From NCBI RefSeq assembly GCF_900105075.1, contig NZ_FNSK01000003.1, forward strand, positions 142,001 to 206,000: a stretch of 64,000 nucleotides of DNA. Reading direction: 5' to 3'. Of this stretch, positions 48,767 to 57,112 are shown one piece after another. The position numbers and the translations under genes were made by a program. This stretch comes from Rhodobacter sp. 24-YEA-8. Lineage in GTDB: Bacteria; Pseudomonadota; Alphaproteobacteria; Rhodobacterales; Rhodobacteraceae. Each line of letters opens with the position of its first letter. Positions within the stretch are counted from its first letter, which is position 1. Below the pieces are notes generated by a model. The model ran no database searches. It was not told the DNA's origin and saw nothing but the letters and a program-made list of their open reading frames with translations.

Positions 48767-49165
48767 ATGTCCGAACATATGCCTCCGCCCGATATCGTGA
48801 TCTCCGAAGAGACGATGCCGATCCTCGAAAAGCTGGCCGAAGGCCTTGAGCACCGCAATCAGGCGCTGGCTGCTCATTTCTTCGATGAACTCGCCAGAGC
48901 AAAAACCCTTCCGGTGCAGGAAGTTCCAACTGACGCGATTGGTCTCGGTAGCCATGTGCGATTCCGCGATGACACAACCGGAAAAGATCAGCTCATCACG
49001 CTGGTTCTGCCTGAACAGGCCGACATTTCGGCGGCGAAAGTCTCAGTTGCAACGCCAATCGGCATCGCGCTTATCGGCCTTCGCAACGGCGCGCATTTCA
49101 GTTGGGAAGCACGCGATGGGGCACGTCATAAACTGACGGTCCTTGGGGTTGAAAATCCCATATGA
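48767..49165 (+). CDS. Rnk/GreA-GreB C-terminal domain regulator
   Basis: A 132-residue protein with an N-terminal helical part and a GreA/GreB-type C-terminal FKBP-like domain: IGLGSHVRFRDDTTGKDQLI, TLVLPEQADISAAKVSVATP and IGIALIGLRNGAHFSWEARD. This is the layout of Rnk (regulator of nucleoside diphosphate kinase), which binds RNA polymerase without the cleavage coiled-coil tip. AAAGAGGAA precedes the ATG. A near-consensus EcfG-type promoter upstream suggests stress induction. Confidence 0.85.
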   Translation: MSEHMPPPDIVISEETMPILEKLAEGLEHRNQALAAHFFDELARAKTLPVQEVPTDAIGLGSHVRFRDDTTGKDQLITLVLPEQADISAAKVSVATPIGIALIGLRNGAHFSWEARDGARHKLTVLGVENPI

Positions 49166-49476
49166 TACCCGGTGCCCCGTATCGGGCGGCGCCTTCGCTG
49201 GTATTGCGCTGGCAGAGGCGCACCGATGCCTGTCTGGTGACAGCGCCAGTCCGGCCCGCCCATCAGGCCTGTTTGGTTGGCTGAAGCAGTTCATGACGCT
49301 CCTCTGACATCAAAGAGACCTTCGGGAACAACCAAGCCGGACGGCCGATATACGATAACACGATGCAAAATGCGCTGTTGCGACTTGAATGGAAGATACA
49401 GACATCGGACCGGATCTTCGCCGCAAGGCCGTCAGTTTCATAGCTCATAGGTTGTACTTCGGTTCTCGCGAAAGCC
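49166..49476. other. Intergenic region before the LysR gene
   Basis: About 310 bases between two converging genes. No gene, clear hairpin with T-run, or repeat was recognised. Confidence 0.5.
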
Positions 49477-50301
49477 TCAAGGCGAGGCGAACCGATGTTT
49501 CAGCACCTCGACAAATGCGCGGATATGCGGTTGGCGCAGCGCTTGGGGGCGGTTCACGAGAAACACCTGCAGCCCCGGCAAAACCACCTCCGGGAAGGGT
49601 TCAGCCAGTCCGGTCGCCAACGCGCCAGGGATCACTGCCGCGCCATGACCTTGCCTGACCGCCGCCAGTTGTGCGGCAAAGGACGAGACCCGGATGCGGG
49701 TATTGATGAACCCCGCCGCCAGCGCGGCCTTCATATGCGGCAGCTGATCCATCGGGGGCAGCAGCCCGATCATCGGGATGGTCTCAGGCGCAGCATCGGG
49801 CTGCAATGCCATCTCGCGCGCAGCAAAGATGCCGAAACCCACATCGGGCAGCCGTTGATAGATCAGAGATGGCTCTCCCTGATGCAGGGTGCGGATGGCG
49901 ACATCCGATGCTCCTTGCGAGAGCTTCACCAGATCTGGTGTCACGGTGAAATCCACCGTGCAGCCGGGATGCTGGCGGGTGAATGCGCTCGCGGCATCCG
50001 TGACCGGCCCGACAAATCCCTCGCCCGCCGTCACCCTGACACGACCCGAAAGACCCGTGGCCTCTGGCGTCTGGGTCAGTGCCGATTCAAAATCCTGCGC
50101 GGCCTGAACCAGCGCGGCCCCCCGGGCCGTCAGCCTGGTGCCATCGGCGGCGCGTTCAACCAGCGCTGCGCCGATCCCGGTCTCCAACTGGGTGATCCGG
50201 CGCAAAAGCGTCGAGGCCGCCATGCCAAGCGCCTCGCCCGCGCGCAGAAAGCTGCCGCGCCGCGCCACCGCCAGCAGCAGGCGAAGATCATCCCAATTCA
50301 T
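49477..50301 (-). CDS. LysR-family transcriptional regulator
   Basis: A 274-residue LysR regulator. The N-terminal winged helix reads NWDDLRLLLAVARRGSFLRA, then LGMAASTLLRRITQLETGIG, followed by the type-2 periplasmic-binding-like sensor domain (VRVTAGEGFVGPVTDAASAF). GGGGTGG lies a few bases before the ATG at 50301, and 21 upstream codons are ignored. It diverges from an NAD-dependent epimerase-type SDR gene with a 122-base gap, the classic arrangement of a LysR regulator and its target. Confidence 0.88.
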   Translation of the reverse strand: MNWDDLRLLLAVARRGSFLRAGEALGMAASTLLRRITQLETGIGAALVERAADGTRLTARGAALVQAAQDFESALTQTPEATGLSGRVRVTAGEGFVGPVTDAASAFTRQHPGCTVDFTVTPDLVKLSQGASDVAIRTLHQGEPSLIYQRLPDVGFGIFAAREMALQPDAAPETIPMIGLLPPMDQLPHMKAALAAGFINTRIRVSSFAAQLAAVRQGHGAAVIPGALATGLAEPFPEVVLPGLQVFLVNRPQALRQPHIRAFVEVLKHRFASP

Positions 50302-50423
50302 CTTGCCACCCCTTTGCTTTGCGTCATCGCAAACCCGTTTTGCCACGGCATGCGTTCTGCGCAAAGCTCCATGCCGCTATTTCGGGGGCGACAGGGCGCA
50401 TTCCGCGCCGGACGGGATCCCCG

Positions 50424-51413
50424 ATGCAAACGACATTCGTCACCGGCGCCACCGGACTTCTCGGCAATAACCTCGTGCGGCTTTTGCTGGCACGCGGCGT
50501 GACGGTGCGCGCCCTTGCGCGGTCGCGGGCCAAGGCCGAAGCGCAGTTCGGGCAGATCCCGGGGCTGGAGATCATCGAGGGCGACATGCAGGATGTCGCG
50601 GGCTTTGCCCCGGCGCTGGCTGGCTGTGATGTGGTCTTTCACACCGCCGCCTATTTCCGCGAGAGCTATGGCGGCGGCAAGCATTGGGCGATGCTCAAGC
50701 GGATCAACGTCGATGCCACCGCCGAACTGATCGCGGCGGCCCATGCAGCGGGTGTGCGGCGGTTCATCCATACCAGCTCGATTGCGGTGGTGAATGGTCC
50801 GCGCGGCGAGCTGATCGACGAGAGCATGAAGCGGGGTCCCCGTGATGCCGACGATTACTACCGCAGCAAGATGCAGTCGGATGCGGTGGTGCAGGCGTTT
50901 CTGCGCGACCACCCCGAGATGTTCGCGGCCTTTGTGATGCCTGGCTGGATGCACGGGCGGGGCGATCTGGGGCCAACGGCGGCGGGCCAGTTCACGCTGG
51001 ATTACCTGAAGAGCGCGCTTCCCGGCATTCCGCCCGGAACCTTCGCCTTTGTCGATGCCTGCGATGTGGCCTTCGCGCTGGTCGCAGCCGCCGAAAAGGG
51101 GCGGCGGGGGGAACATTACCTCGCAGCCGGTCATCACATCGCCATGCCCGACCTGGTGAAGATCTACGCCGAGGTCACCGGCACGCCCGCACCGAAACGC
51201 CAGATGCCGGTGGCGGTGCTCTGGCCGATCGCGGTCTTGCAGGAGGTGGTGGCGTTCATCACCAGACGCCCAGCGCTCCTGAGCCTCGCCACCGTGCGCA
51301 CGATGCGTGCGGAAGCGGAGCGCAGAAGATCCCGCAGGTCGATGAGAATTATACCTTGCTCGACTGCGCTGATTTCGTCGGCCAGATATGGCTGGGATCA
51401 ATTCCATGGCTGA
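50424..51413 (+). CDS. NAD-dependent epimerase/dehydratase-type SDR with an aberrant C-terminus
   Basis: A 329-residue extended SDR. The cofactor motif is FVTGATGLLGNNLVRLLLAR, followed by DVVFHTAAYFRESYGGGK and the catalytic region IHTSSIAVVNG with YYRSKMQSD (Tyr-x-x-x-Lys). Similarity holds to about residue 298 (TVRTMRAEAERR). The last 30 residues (RSRRSMRIIPCSTALIS) are unlike the family ending, and an alternative frame from about 51325 stays open to 51541. This suggests a deletion or frameshift joining the gene to foreign sequence, next to mobile-element debris. Whether the product is active is unclear. It is the probable target of the divergent LysR regulator. Confidence 0.75.
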   Translation: MQTTFVTGATGLLGNNLVRLLLARGVTVRALARSRAKAEAQFGQIPGLEIIEGDMQDVAGFAPALAGCDVVFHTAAYFRESYGGGKHWAMLKRINVDATAELIAAAHAAGVRRFIHTSSIAVVNGPRGELIDESMKRGPRDADDYYRSKMQSDAVVQAFLRDHPEMFAAFVMPGWMHGRGDLGPTAAGQFTLDYLKSALPGIPPGTFAFVDACDVAFALVAAAEKGRRGEHYLAAGHHIAMPDLVKIYAEVTGTPAPKRQMPVAVLWPIAVLQEVVAFITRRPALLSLATVRTMRAEAERRRSRRSMRIIPCSTALISSARYGWDQFHG

Positions 51414-51967
51414 TGCATGACCGGCCCTTCGTTCAGGGGATCACGGCCTGCGCAGACATCGGTGCCGTCATGGCGCACGACATCCGCCAGGTGGCCGCGC
51501 GTAAAACGAGACGCCCGCGCAGATACTGTCAGGCCTGGTAAAAAGGCGCCGGGCGGTCTGACCCAGAGGAAACGGTCCTGTTCCTGTCTGCGGTCGAATA
51601 CCGGGCGTGACGGCACACATTGCGAGATCGGCAGGCCACGGCCCGGCGACAGGGGCCACGCCGATACAGTCGCGAGCGGATGGAAGCCGGGCAGAGGCCA
51701 ACCCCCATCGGTTCCGCGACCGCGAAGTTGCCCGTCCGGCACCCTGCCTGCGCCCACCCGCATGCCTTGCATGATATCATGCATCTTGAATGACACTGCG
51801 CTGCTGACCATTGGCCCGGGAATGGTCGCCACGGTATCTGGCACCGCCAGCATTTACAACTCGGCCTCTTCGAGTTTGGATGATCCGGCTCCGGTTTACC
51901 TCGCACGCAAACCTCTCGTGCAGCAACGGCTTGGACTTGCAGGGGTGTCCGGTTCCGCGCAGAGGAC
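51414..51967. other. Region without a recognised gene, 3' of the truncated SDR
   Basis: An open frame continues to 51541 in the phase shifted from the SDR (KIPQVDENYTLLDCADFVGQ, later IRQVAARKTRRPRRYCQAW), possibly the end of a foreign gene. Beyond it nothing recognisable is seen until the recombinase fragment. Confidence 0.4.
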
Positions 51968-52138
51968 ATGAAGATGAAACGAGCGGCAAAAATGCCTCTC
52001 CCGCCTCGCTTACGACAGCATTTTTACGACTACCTGAACGTCCACCGTACTACCCCGCTCGATGGTAAAAGCAACGACGCCCTGTGGATTTCGGAACGTG
52101 GCAAAGAGCTTTCGCAGGGTTCACTTTCCAAGCACTGA
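51968..52138 (+). pseudogene. Tyrosine recombinase (integrase) internal fragment
   Basis: A 56-residue frame. LPPRLRQHFYDYLNVHRTTP, then SNDALWISERGKELSQGSLS, matches the linker and core strand of site-specific tyrosine recombinases (pattern ALW-IS-x-RG-x-x-LS). The catalytic Arg, His and Tyr motifs are missing on both sides, so it is a remnant. Confidence 0.55.
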
Positions 52139-52215
52139 GCTACTCCCCGGCAATCGGACAGTGTCGGGAGCTACGATCTAAAGTTTGCTGGTCTTTAAGG
52201 ACAAGGAGATCAGGA

Positions 52216-52317
52216 ATGCGGAAGCGCAGGAACCATCACGCAGGCTTCAAAGCGCGCGTGGCACTTGAGGCCGTGAACGCGAGCGCACTGAACCGCACCG
52301 GGTTTGCCGGACGCTGA
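52216..52317 (+). pseudogene. IS3-family OrfA N-terminal remnant
   Basis: The frame starts MRKRRNHHAGFKARVALEAV, the usual start of IS3-group OrfA proteins, with AAGGAGATCAGG before the ATG. After about 24 codons it runs into an IS terminal sequence in the opposite orientation (ALNRTGFAGR), so the rest of the element is lost. A TGT-starting stretch at about 52160 may be its left end. Confidence 0.6.
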
Positions 52318-52412
52318 TTATGGTTAACAACGCGCTATGAACTCAGTTTCCAGAGCAGCACAGAAGGTTGCCTCGGCCTCGGCTGGCGGGATGTTTCCGA
52401 CTGGCTCGAGCA
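52288..52412 (-). pseudogene. IS3-family OrfB C-terminal remnant with right end
   Basis: Minus-strand translation gives VLEPVGNIPPAEAEATFCAA, then LETEFIARC and a stop, the typical C-terminus of IS3-group OrfB (pattern LLEPIGNIPPAEAE). The following sequence TGAACCGCACCGGGTTTGCC (plus strand from 52288) looks like the element's terminal repeat. It is joined head-on to the OrfA remnant, showing a rearranged IS. No gene is recognised between 52412 and 52580. Confidence 0.65.
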
Positions 52413-52579
52413 CACCGTTTACCTTATCCCGGCTGTTCAGATTTCCGCAGCAACCTCTGTCATGACAACCTATTCCTGCAGGCCATCCTTCCGTTCCAGC
52501 CAAGTGATCACACCATCAGATCTTGAGAGAGGACTGACTGTAACCGGCAATACCGCGCAGAAGGACGCAAGGGGGCCTC

Positions 52580-54196
52580 TCACCCAAGTGCTGCCCGATA
52601 GACCACCCGGCCTCCGAGCACCGTCATTACCACGGTCGTGTCACGGATTTCATCCTCCGGGATCGCAAGCAGGTTCCGATCCAGCACTGCCATATCGGCA
52701 AGCTGTCCCTGTATGATCGCGCCCCGCTCACTGGCGACCCCCATGATCTTTGCGTTATTGACGGTATAGAGTTCGAGCGCTTCGCTGATCGTGATTGCCT
52801 GATCCGGGCCGAGGCAATCGCCCTGAAGGGTCTTGCGCGTCACCATCCACCACATGCAGATGAACGGGCTGATCGGCAGGATCGGCGCATCGGTTCCCGC
52901 ACCGACCAGCAGGCCCTCATCCAGCATGCGCCGGATCGGTGTTGACCACTCGGCCCGCTTGCGGCCCCACCATTTCACCTTATTGGCGCCCAGCAATACA
53001 CTCTGGTCCTGCACCATCACGTGGATACCAGTGTCGCGCAATCGTGCAAAAATCCCAGCGGGCGCGTTATGCATATGCATCACCGTCCAGCGCAGGCCGT
53101 TGATCGGGAAAGTACGGGCAACGGCCAGATAGCTGTCCACAATGATATCGATGCAATGGTCGCCGACGCCATGGGTCTGAACCTGCATACCTGCCTGCGC
53201 GATCAGTTCAAGCGCTGCGACAAACTCGGTCTCGCCACCGGGGGGGAGCAAAGACAGACCGCGATATTCCGGGTCATTCTGTTCGCCTGGCACGATCTGA
53301 TAGGGGTCGTAATGCAGGGCGCCTTCAACACCACCATCCAGCATGAACTTAATACCCACATAGCGCAGGAACTGATCATCCTGAAAATCCCGGATCGCGA
53401 GGCCATTCAGCGTATCCGCCAGGCCATAGGCACGAAACATCAGATCGGTGCGAACGGTGACCTCGCCCCGCGCACGCAGAGCCTCGTAAAGCCCCATCTG
53501 ATGGCGGTTCAGGCCCGGATCCATGGTTGCCACAATGCCGTAACTGTTCAGCTTTTCCATTGCATCGCGCAGCAGCGCCTCCTCCCTCTCAGGTGGGGGG
53601 AGCGGCTTTCGCAGCAGGTAGCAGGCGGCTTCCAGCACCACCCCGGTCGGGCGTTGCGAGCCCGCCTCTCGTACGATTACGCCACCGGGTGGATCGGCGG
53701 TCGCCTCGCTGATGCCGGCGAGTTCAAGCGCCCTTGAATTGCCGCTGCCGACATGACCGCCGCGCGGAACAAAGACCGGGTGATCGGGTGCTGCTGCGTC
53801 AAGTTCGTCGCGCGTCGGCAGGCGGTTTTCACGCAGGAGGCTTTCATGCCAGCCCATCGCGCCAATGATCCAGCCGCCTTTGGGCGTCGCTCGGGCGCGA
53901 CAGGAAATAGCCTCCTGGAGCTCGGCGATTGACCGGCAGTCGATCAGTGGCACCCGAGCTGCCTCGATCCCGGCGAGGTAGAGATGCAGATGCGAGTCGA
54001 AGAGCCCAGGGATCACCGTTTGCCCGGCAAGGTCAATCCGCTCGGTGTCCGGCCCGGCAAGAGCCTGAACATCGTCATTCGTGCCGACCAGCACAAAACG
54101 CCCGTCAATGATTGCCACCGCCTCCGCCGTGGGATTGGCGGAGTCCATGGTGATGAAATTGCCATTTACGAAAATCCGGTCAGGATCGGGTGACAT
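52580..54196 (-). CDS. YtcJ-like amidohydrolase (amidohydrolase-3 family)
   Basis: A 538-residue amidohydrolase. It has the metal motif GLFDSHLHLYL (HxH) after the N-terminal beta domain, TMDPGLNRHQ, the region GIKFMLDGGVEGALHYDPYQ, THGVGDHCIDIIV with further His ligands, and a late GAGTDAPILPISPF aspartate. It ends in the composite beta domain GQLADMAVLDRNLLAIPEDE. YtcJ-type enzymes hydrolyse varied N-acyl or cyclic amides; the substrate is unknown. GGAAGGGA lies before ATG 54196. It diverges from the AraC gene at the left end of the catabolic island. Confidence 0.88.
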   Translation of the reverse strand: MSPDPDRIFVNGNFITMDSANPTAEAVAIIDGRFVLVGTNDDVQALAGPDTERIDLAGQTVIPGLFDSHLHLYLAGIEAARVPLIDCRSIAELQEAISCRARATPKGGWIIGAMGWHESLLRENRLPTRDELDAAAPDHPVFVPRGGHVGSGNSRALELAGISEATADPPGGVIVREAGSQRPTGVVLEAACYLLRKPLPPPEREEALLRDAMEKLNSYGIVATMDPGLNRHQMGLYEALRARGEVTVRTDLMFRAYGLADTLNGLAIRDFQDDQFLRYVGIKFMLDGGVEGALHYDPYQIVPGEQNDPEYRGLSLLPPGGETEFVAALELIAQAGMQVQTHGVGDHCIDIIVDSYLAVARTFPINGLRWTVMHMHNAPAGIFARLRDTGIHVMVQDQSVLLGANKVKWWGRKRAEWSTPIRRMLDEGLLVGAGTDAPILPISPFICMWWMVTRKTLQGDCLGPDQAITISEALELYTVNNAKIMGVASERGAIIQGQLADMAVLDRNLLAIPEDEIRDTTVVMTVLGGRVVYRAALG

Positions 54197-54295
54197 GACG
54201 TGTTCCCTTCCGATGCACCATTTCAGCGCCCAGGCTGCGCTCATACTGCCCGGCTGTAAATACCGATGGCGGTGCGCCTCATCTGTGCAGAAATG

Positions 54296-54325
54296 TTGAC
54301 AGTCGGCCGGGTGATCCTAGAGTAT
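54296..54325 (+). promoter_or_regulatory. Candidate sigma-70 promoter for the AraC gene
   Basis: TTGACA (54296-54301), 18 bases, GAGTAT (54320-54325). The -35 matches the consensus exactly and the -10 only weakly. It lies in the divergent region between the amidohydrolase and AraC genes. Confidence 0.35.
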
Positions 54326-54359
54326 CGCACACAGGTTTCCCCGGGGGTTGCACAGGCCG

Positions 54360-55307
54360 ATGCAAACCGTTTCCGCCTCAGAGGATGACAGCGCCCTGCT
54401 TGTCAGGTTCAGGGCGGCGGCGAAACAGTGTTTCGGCAGGCTGTCGGTTACGCCGGCGGACACCCGGCAATTCTCTGGCGAGATCAGCTATTCAGGCTTC
54501 GCCTTTCTCGGGCTGATCGATCTGCAATTCCAGCCGATCCAGGTCGAGCGCACCAGCACTGATATCGCGGCTGATACGGTGCATGATTATTTTCTGACAC
54601 TGCAGGTCGAGGGCGCGGGGACCCTGCGCCAGCTCGGCCGGGAGATCACACTTTACCCGGGTGATTTCGCCATCGTCGACAGCTCTCTGCCATCAGAGCT
54701 GCATTTCAGCCAGCCTGCCCGCCGCATCGCCATCCGTCTGCCGCGGGCAGAGCTGAAGCGGCGCGGTGGTGTCACGCAGAACATCTGCGCCCGTGCCTAT
54801 CGCGGCAAAGCGGGAACCAGCGCCATGACCTCGGCAATGATCCTGTCCACGAGGCAACATGCCGGCGCGATGGGGCAGCCGGCGCATCACCTGCTGGCCT
54901 CGGCACTGCTGGATCTGGTGATGTTTTCCGAAGCCGAGGACGCGCGGCCAGGGGTCTCCTGCGCGGGCGGTGAGATGTTGCAAAGGCTGCGCGCCATTGT
55001 ACTTTCGCATCTCTCGGACCCCGACCTCGGCGCCGGGCAGATTGCTGCTTACGCCGGGATCTCGGTTCGCTACATGCATAAGCTGTTCAGCGATACCGGC
55101 ACCTCGGTCAATCGCTGGATCCAGGACCAGCGGCTGGCAATCTGCCATCTGCTTCTCAGCGATCCCGCCCACGCCCATCGCTCGATCGGTGAAATAGCCT
55201 ATGCCAACGGGTTCAACGACGCGGGCTATTTCAGCCAGCTGTTCTCAAGAAAATACGGCATCAGCCCCAGCCGGTTGCGCGCAGGGCAGTCAACATCACT
55301 TTGCTGA
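54360..55307 (+). CDS. AraC-family transcriptional regulator
   Basis: A 315-residue regulator with an N-terminal AraC-binding-like sensor domain (FSGEISYSGFAFLGLIDLQF, YFLTLQVEGAGTLRQLGREI, YPGDFAIVDSSLP) and a C-terminal double helix-turn-helix (about 215-312: DLGAGQIAAYAGISVRYMHK, then RSIGEIAYANGFNDAGYFSQ and FSRKYGISPSRLR). The start is either ATG 54360 or TTG 54348; neither has a well-placed ribosome binding site. It lies between the two amidohydrolase genes. Tandem GTGCGCAA half-sites just downstream suggest that it activates the 55.4-62.7 kb operon. Confidence 0.9.
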   Translation: MQTVSASEDDSALLVRFRAAAKQCFGRLSVTPADTRQFSGEISYSGFAFLGLIDLQFQPIQVERTSTDIAADTVHDYFLTLQVEGAGTLRQLGREITLYPGDFAIVDSSLPSELHFSQPARRIAIRLPRAELKRRGGVTQNICARAYRGKAGTSAMTSAMILSTRQHAGAMGQPAHHLLASALLDLVMFSEAEDARPGVSCAGGEMLQRLRAIVLSHLSDPDLGAGQIAAYAGISVRYMHKLFSDTGTSVNRWIQDQRLAICHLLLSDPAHAHRSIGEIAYANGFNDAGYFSQLFSRKYGISPSRLRAGQSTSLC

Positions 55308-55310
55308 CCT

Positions 55311-55340
55311 GTGCGCAATCGCAAGGGTTTTAGTGCGCAA
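55311..55340 (+). promoter_or_regulatory. Tandem half-site operator, probable AraC-family binding site
   Basis: Two direct copies of GTGCGCAA (55311-55318 and 55333-55340), 22 bases apart centre to centre. This is two helical turns, as expected for an AraC/XylS protein binding one face of DNA. AT-rich sequence with a TATAAC -10-like element (55384-55389) follows, before the amidohydrolase-2 gene. Confidence 0.55.
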
Positions 55341-55455
55341 AAAACATGGCGCGCCTGAGCAATTAATTTAAACTTAAATAAATTATAACACCCGAAGGGT
55401 CCGGCCAGGTGGCGCAATGGATGGACATGGCGCTACCCAGTGGGGGGGGTAACGA

Positions 55456-56610
55456 ATGGCGAGAGTAAGGAGCGACGCCTTCGGGCGGGAACTGAACCCT
55501 GAGCTTGCGATGCGGATTTCGGGCGGACGCCCCTGGGAAGCCGTGCCGGACGATCTTTTCGTGATCGACGGGGTCGCGCATACCTATCACTACGGCGAGG
55601 ACAACTGGGTTCCTGGCGGCTATGGCAAAATGGCCTCAGACGGGGTTTGGGGCATCCATAAGTACTTCTCGCCCGAGGGCGAAAAGTGGCTGTTGCCCGA
55701 AAGCGAACATGCGATGCAGACCGCCGATCTGCTGGCCCATTCGCTTTTTGCCGAAAGCGATATCGATGCCTGCGTCTATCACGCGCTGCCGCTGTTTCCG
55801 ATCTTCAGGGATGGTGGCGGCCCGATTGAAACCGGCAAGGAGATGCGTGACCGCTGGCCGGGCCGGGTGGCGCTCTATGCGGCGATCAGCCCCTATCGTC
55901 CCGATGCGCTGGAGGCCATCGACCAGCTGATCGAAGAGGACAAGGTTACCGCCTTCAAATTCTACCCGACGGATCTGGTGGATGGCAAAGTGCGCGGCGT
56001 CCGTCTTGACGACGAGGAACTGATGTTCCCGCTTTATGAGAGGATGCTGAAACATGGTCTGACCACGGTGGCCATGCATAAGGCGATCCCGTTCACCCCC
56101 CAGGCGCATGAATTTTTCGGAATGAATGACATCCTGGGCGCAACAACCTCCTTTCCTGCACTGAATTTTGAGATCTTCCACGGTGGCTTTGCCTTTCTGG
56201 AAGATACCGTCATGAAGGCCAGCTATGCGCCGAATATGACGATCAATCTTGAGGGCAGCAGCGCCCTGATCCTGCGTGCTCCCGAAAGGTTGGCCCATAT
56301 TCTGGGGGCCCTGATGCAGGCCGGGGCGGCGGATCGCATCGTCTGGGGCACCGGCGTGCCGGTGGTCCATCCGCAACCTTTCCTGGAGGCCTTCTGGAAC
56401 TTCCAGATCCCGGACTCCTTGCAGGAGGGCTACGGCTATGACCCCATCACCGATGAGGCAAAGCGGATGATGCTGGGCGGCACCCAGGCACGGATTGCCG
56501 GGCTTGATGTGGCGGCCATGGCCGCCGAGGCGAGCGGGGATGAATTCGACCGTATGAACGGGCTCTCCACGCCCTGGTCCAAAGCGCGTCAGGTGGTGAG
56601 CCATGAATGA
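55456..56610 (+). CDS. Amidohydrolase-2 family TIM-barrel protein
   Basis: A 384-residue protein of the amidohydrolase-2 (ACMSD/LigW-like) family, which includes hydrolases and non-oxidative decarboxylases. Motifs are partial. FVIDGVAHTYHYGEDN stands where the usual D-x-H-x-H lies. TVAMHKAIPF, then NFEIFHGGFAFLEDTVMKAS carries the histidine of strand 5 or 6, and RIVWGTGVPVVHPQPF stands where the family has GTD/GSDxP. The late Asp of the GTD motif is Gly-Val here, so catalysis may differ. The G-rich stretch before the ATG may serve as a ribosome binding site. The stop overlaps the MIP18-like gene by 8 bases, a tight pairing. Confidence 0.8.
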   Translation: MARVRSDAFGRELNPELAMRISGGRPWEAVPDDLFVIDGVAHTYHYGEDNWVPGGYGKMASDGVWGIHKYFSPEGEKWLLPESEHAMQTADLLAHSLFAESDIDACVYHALPLFPIFRDGGGPIETGKEMRDRWPGRVALYAAISPYRPDALEAIDQLIEEDKVTAFKFYPTDLVDGKVRGVRLDDEELMFPLYERMLKHGLTTVAMHKAIPFTPQAHEFFGMNDILGATTSFPALNFEIFHGGFAFLEDTVMKASYAPNMTINLEGSSALILRAPERLAHILGALMQAGAADRIVWGTGVPVVHPQPFLEAFWNFQIPDSLQEGYGYDPITDEAKRMMLGGTQARIAGLDVAAMAAEASGDEFDRMNGLSTPWSKARQVVSHE

Positions 56611-56959
56611 TTACGTCTCTCGCGTCGAAGCCGAACTCGATCTGGTGGTTGACCCCTGCAGCGCCGGGATCGGTATGCCGGTCGGGCTGGTCAGCATGGG
56701 ACTGATTAAAAAACTGACGCTGAAGGACAGCCCCGAAGGGATTGATGTTCATATTCTTCTGCGTCTGACCTCGCCCTGCTGCATGATGGCCCCCAGCTTC
56801 GCCACCCAGGCCGAGGAACGGCTGACCGCAATGCAGGGGATCCGCAGTGTCGAGGTCGAGATTGACCCAGCAATTGACTGGGTGCCCAGCATGATGCGCC
56901 AGAGTTACCGCGATACCCTTTCGCAACCAGCCTTCATGCGCGGCATTCAAAGCCTCTGA
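56603..56959 (+). CDS. MIP18/DUF59-family (PaaD-like) iron-sulfur assembly protein
   Basis: A 118-residue protein of the MIP18 (DUF59) fold used in Fe-S cluster maturation (SufT, PaaD). It has the entry DPCSAGIGMPVGLVSMGLIK, the cysteine region LRLTSPCCMMAPSFATQAEE, where the family has a conserved reactive Cys, and VEVEIDPAIDWVPSMM. It overlaps the amidohydrolase-2 gene by 8 bases, implying a joint function. No Fe-S enzyme is encoded beside it. It may mature the amidohydrolase-like partner or a distant oxygenase. Confidence 0.8.
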   Translation: MNDYVSRVEAELDLVVDPCSAGIGMPVGLVSMGLIKKLTLKDSPEGIDVHILLRLTSPCCMMAPSFATQAEERLTAMQGIRSVEVEIDPAIDWVPSMMRQSYRDTLSQPAFMRGIQSL

Positions 56960-57112
56960 GACCGCCATTCGCGTCACCGAAGATGCGGCTTTCAATCTGT
57001 GAACCGGCCAGGCTTGCGGCCCCGGCGGGCCTTCTTCGCGCAAGATGCCGCTGACTGCATGTGACTTGTGATCAGACAACCGGGCCACAGAGCCCAGGAC
57101 AGGGAGTTGAGA

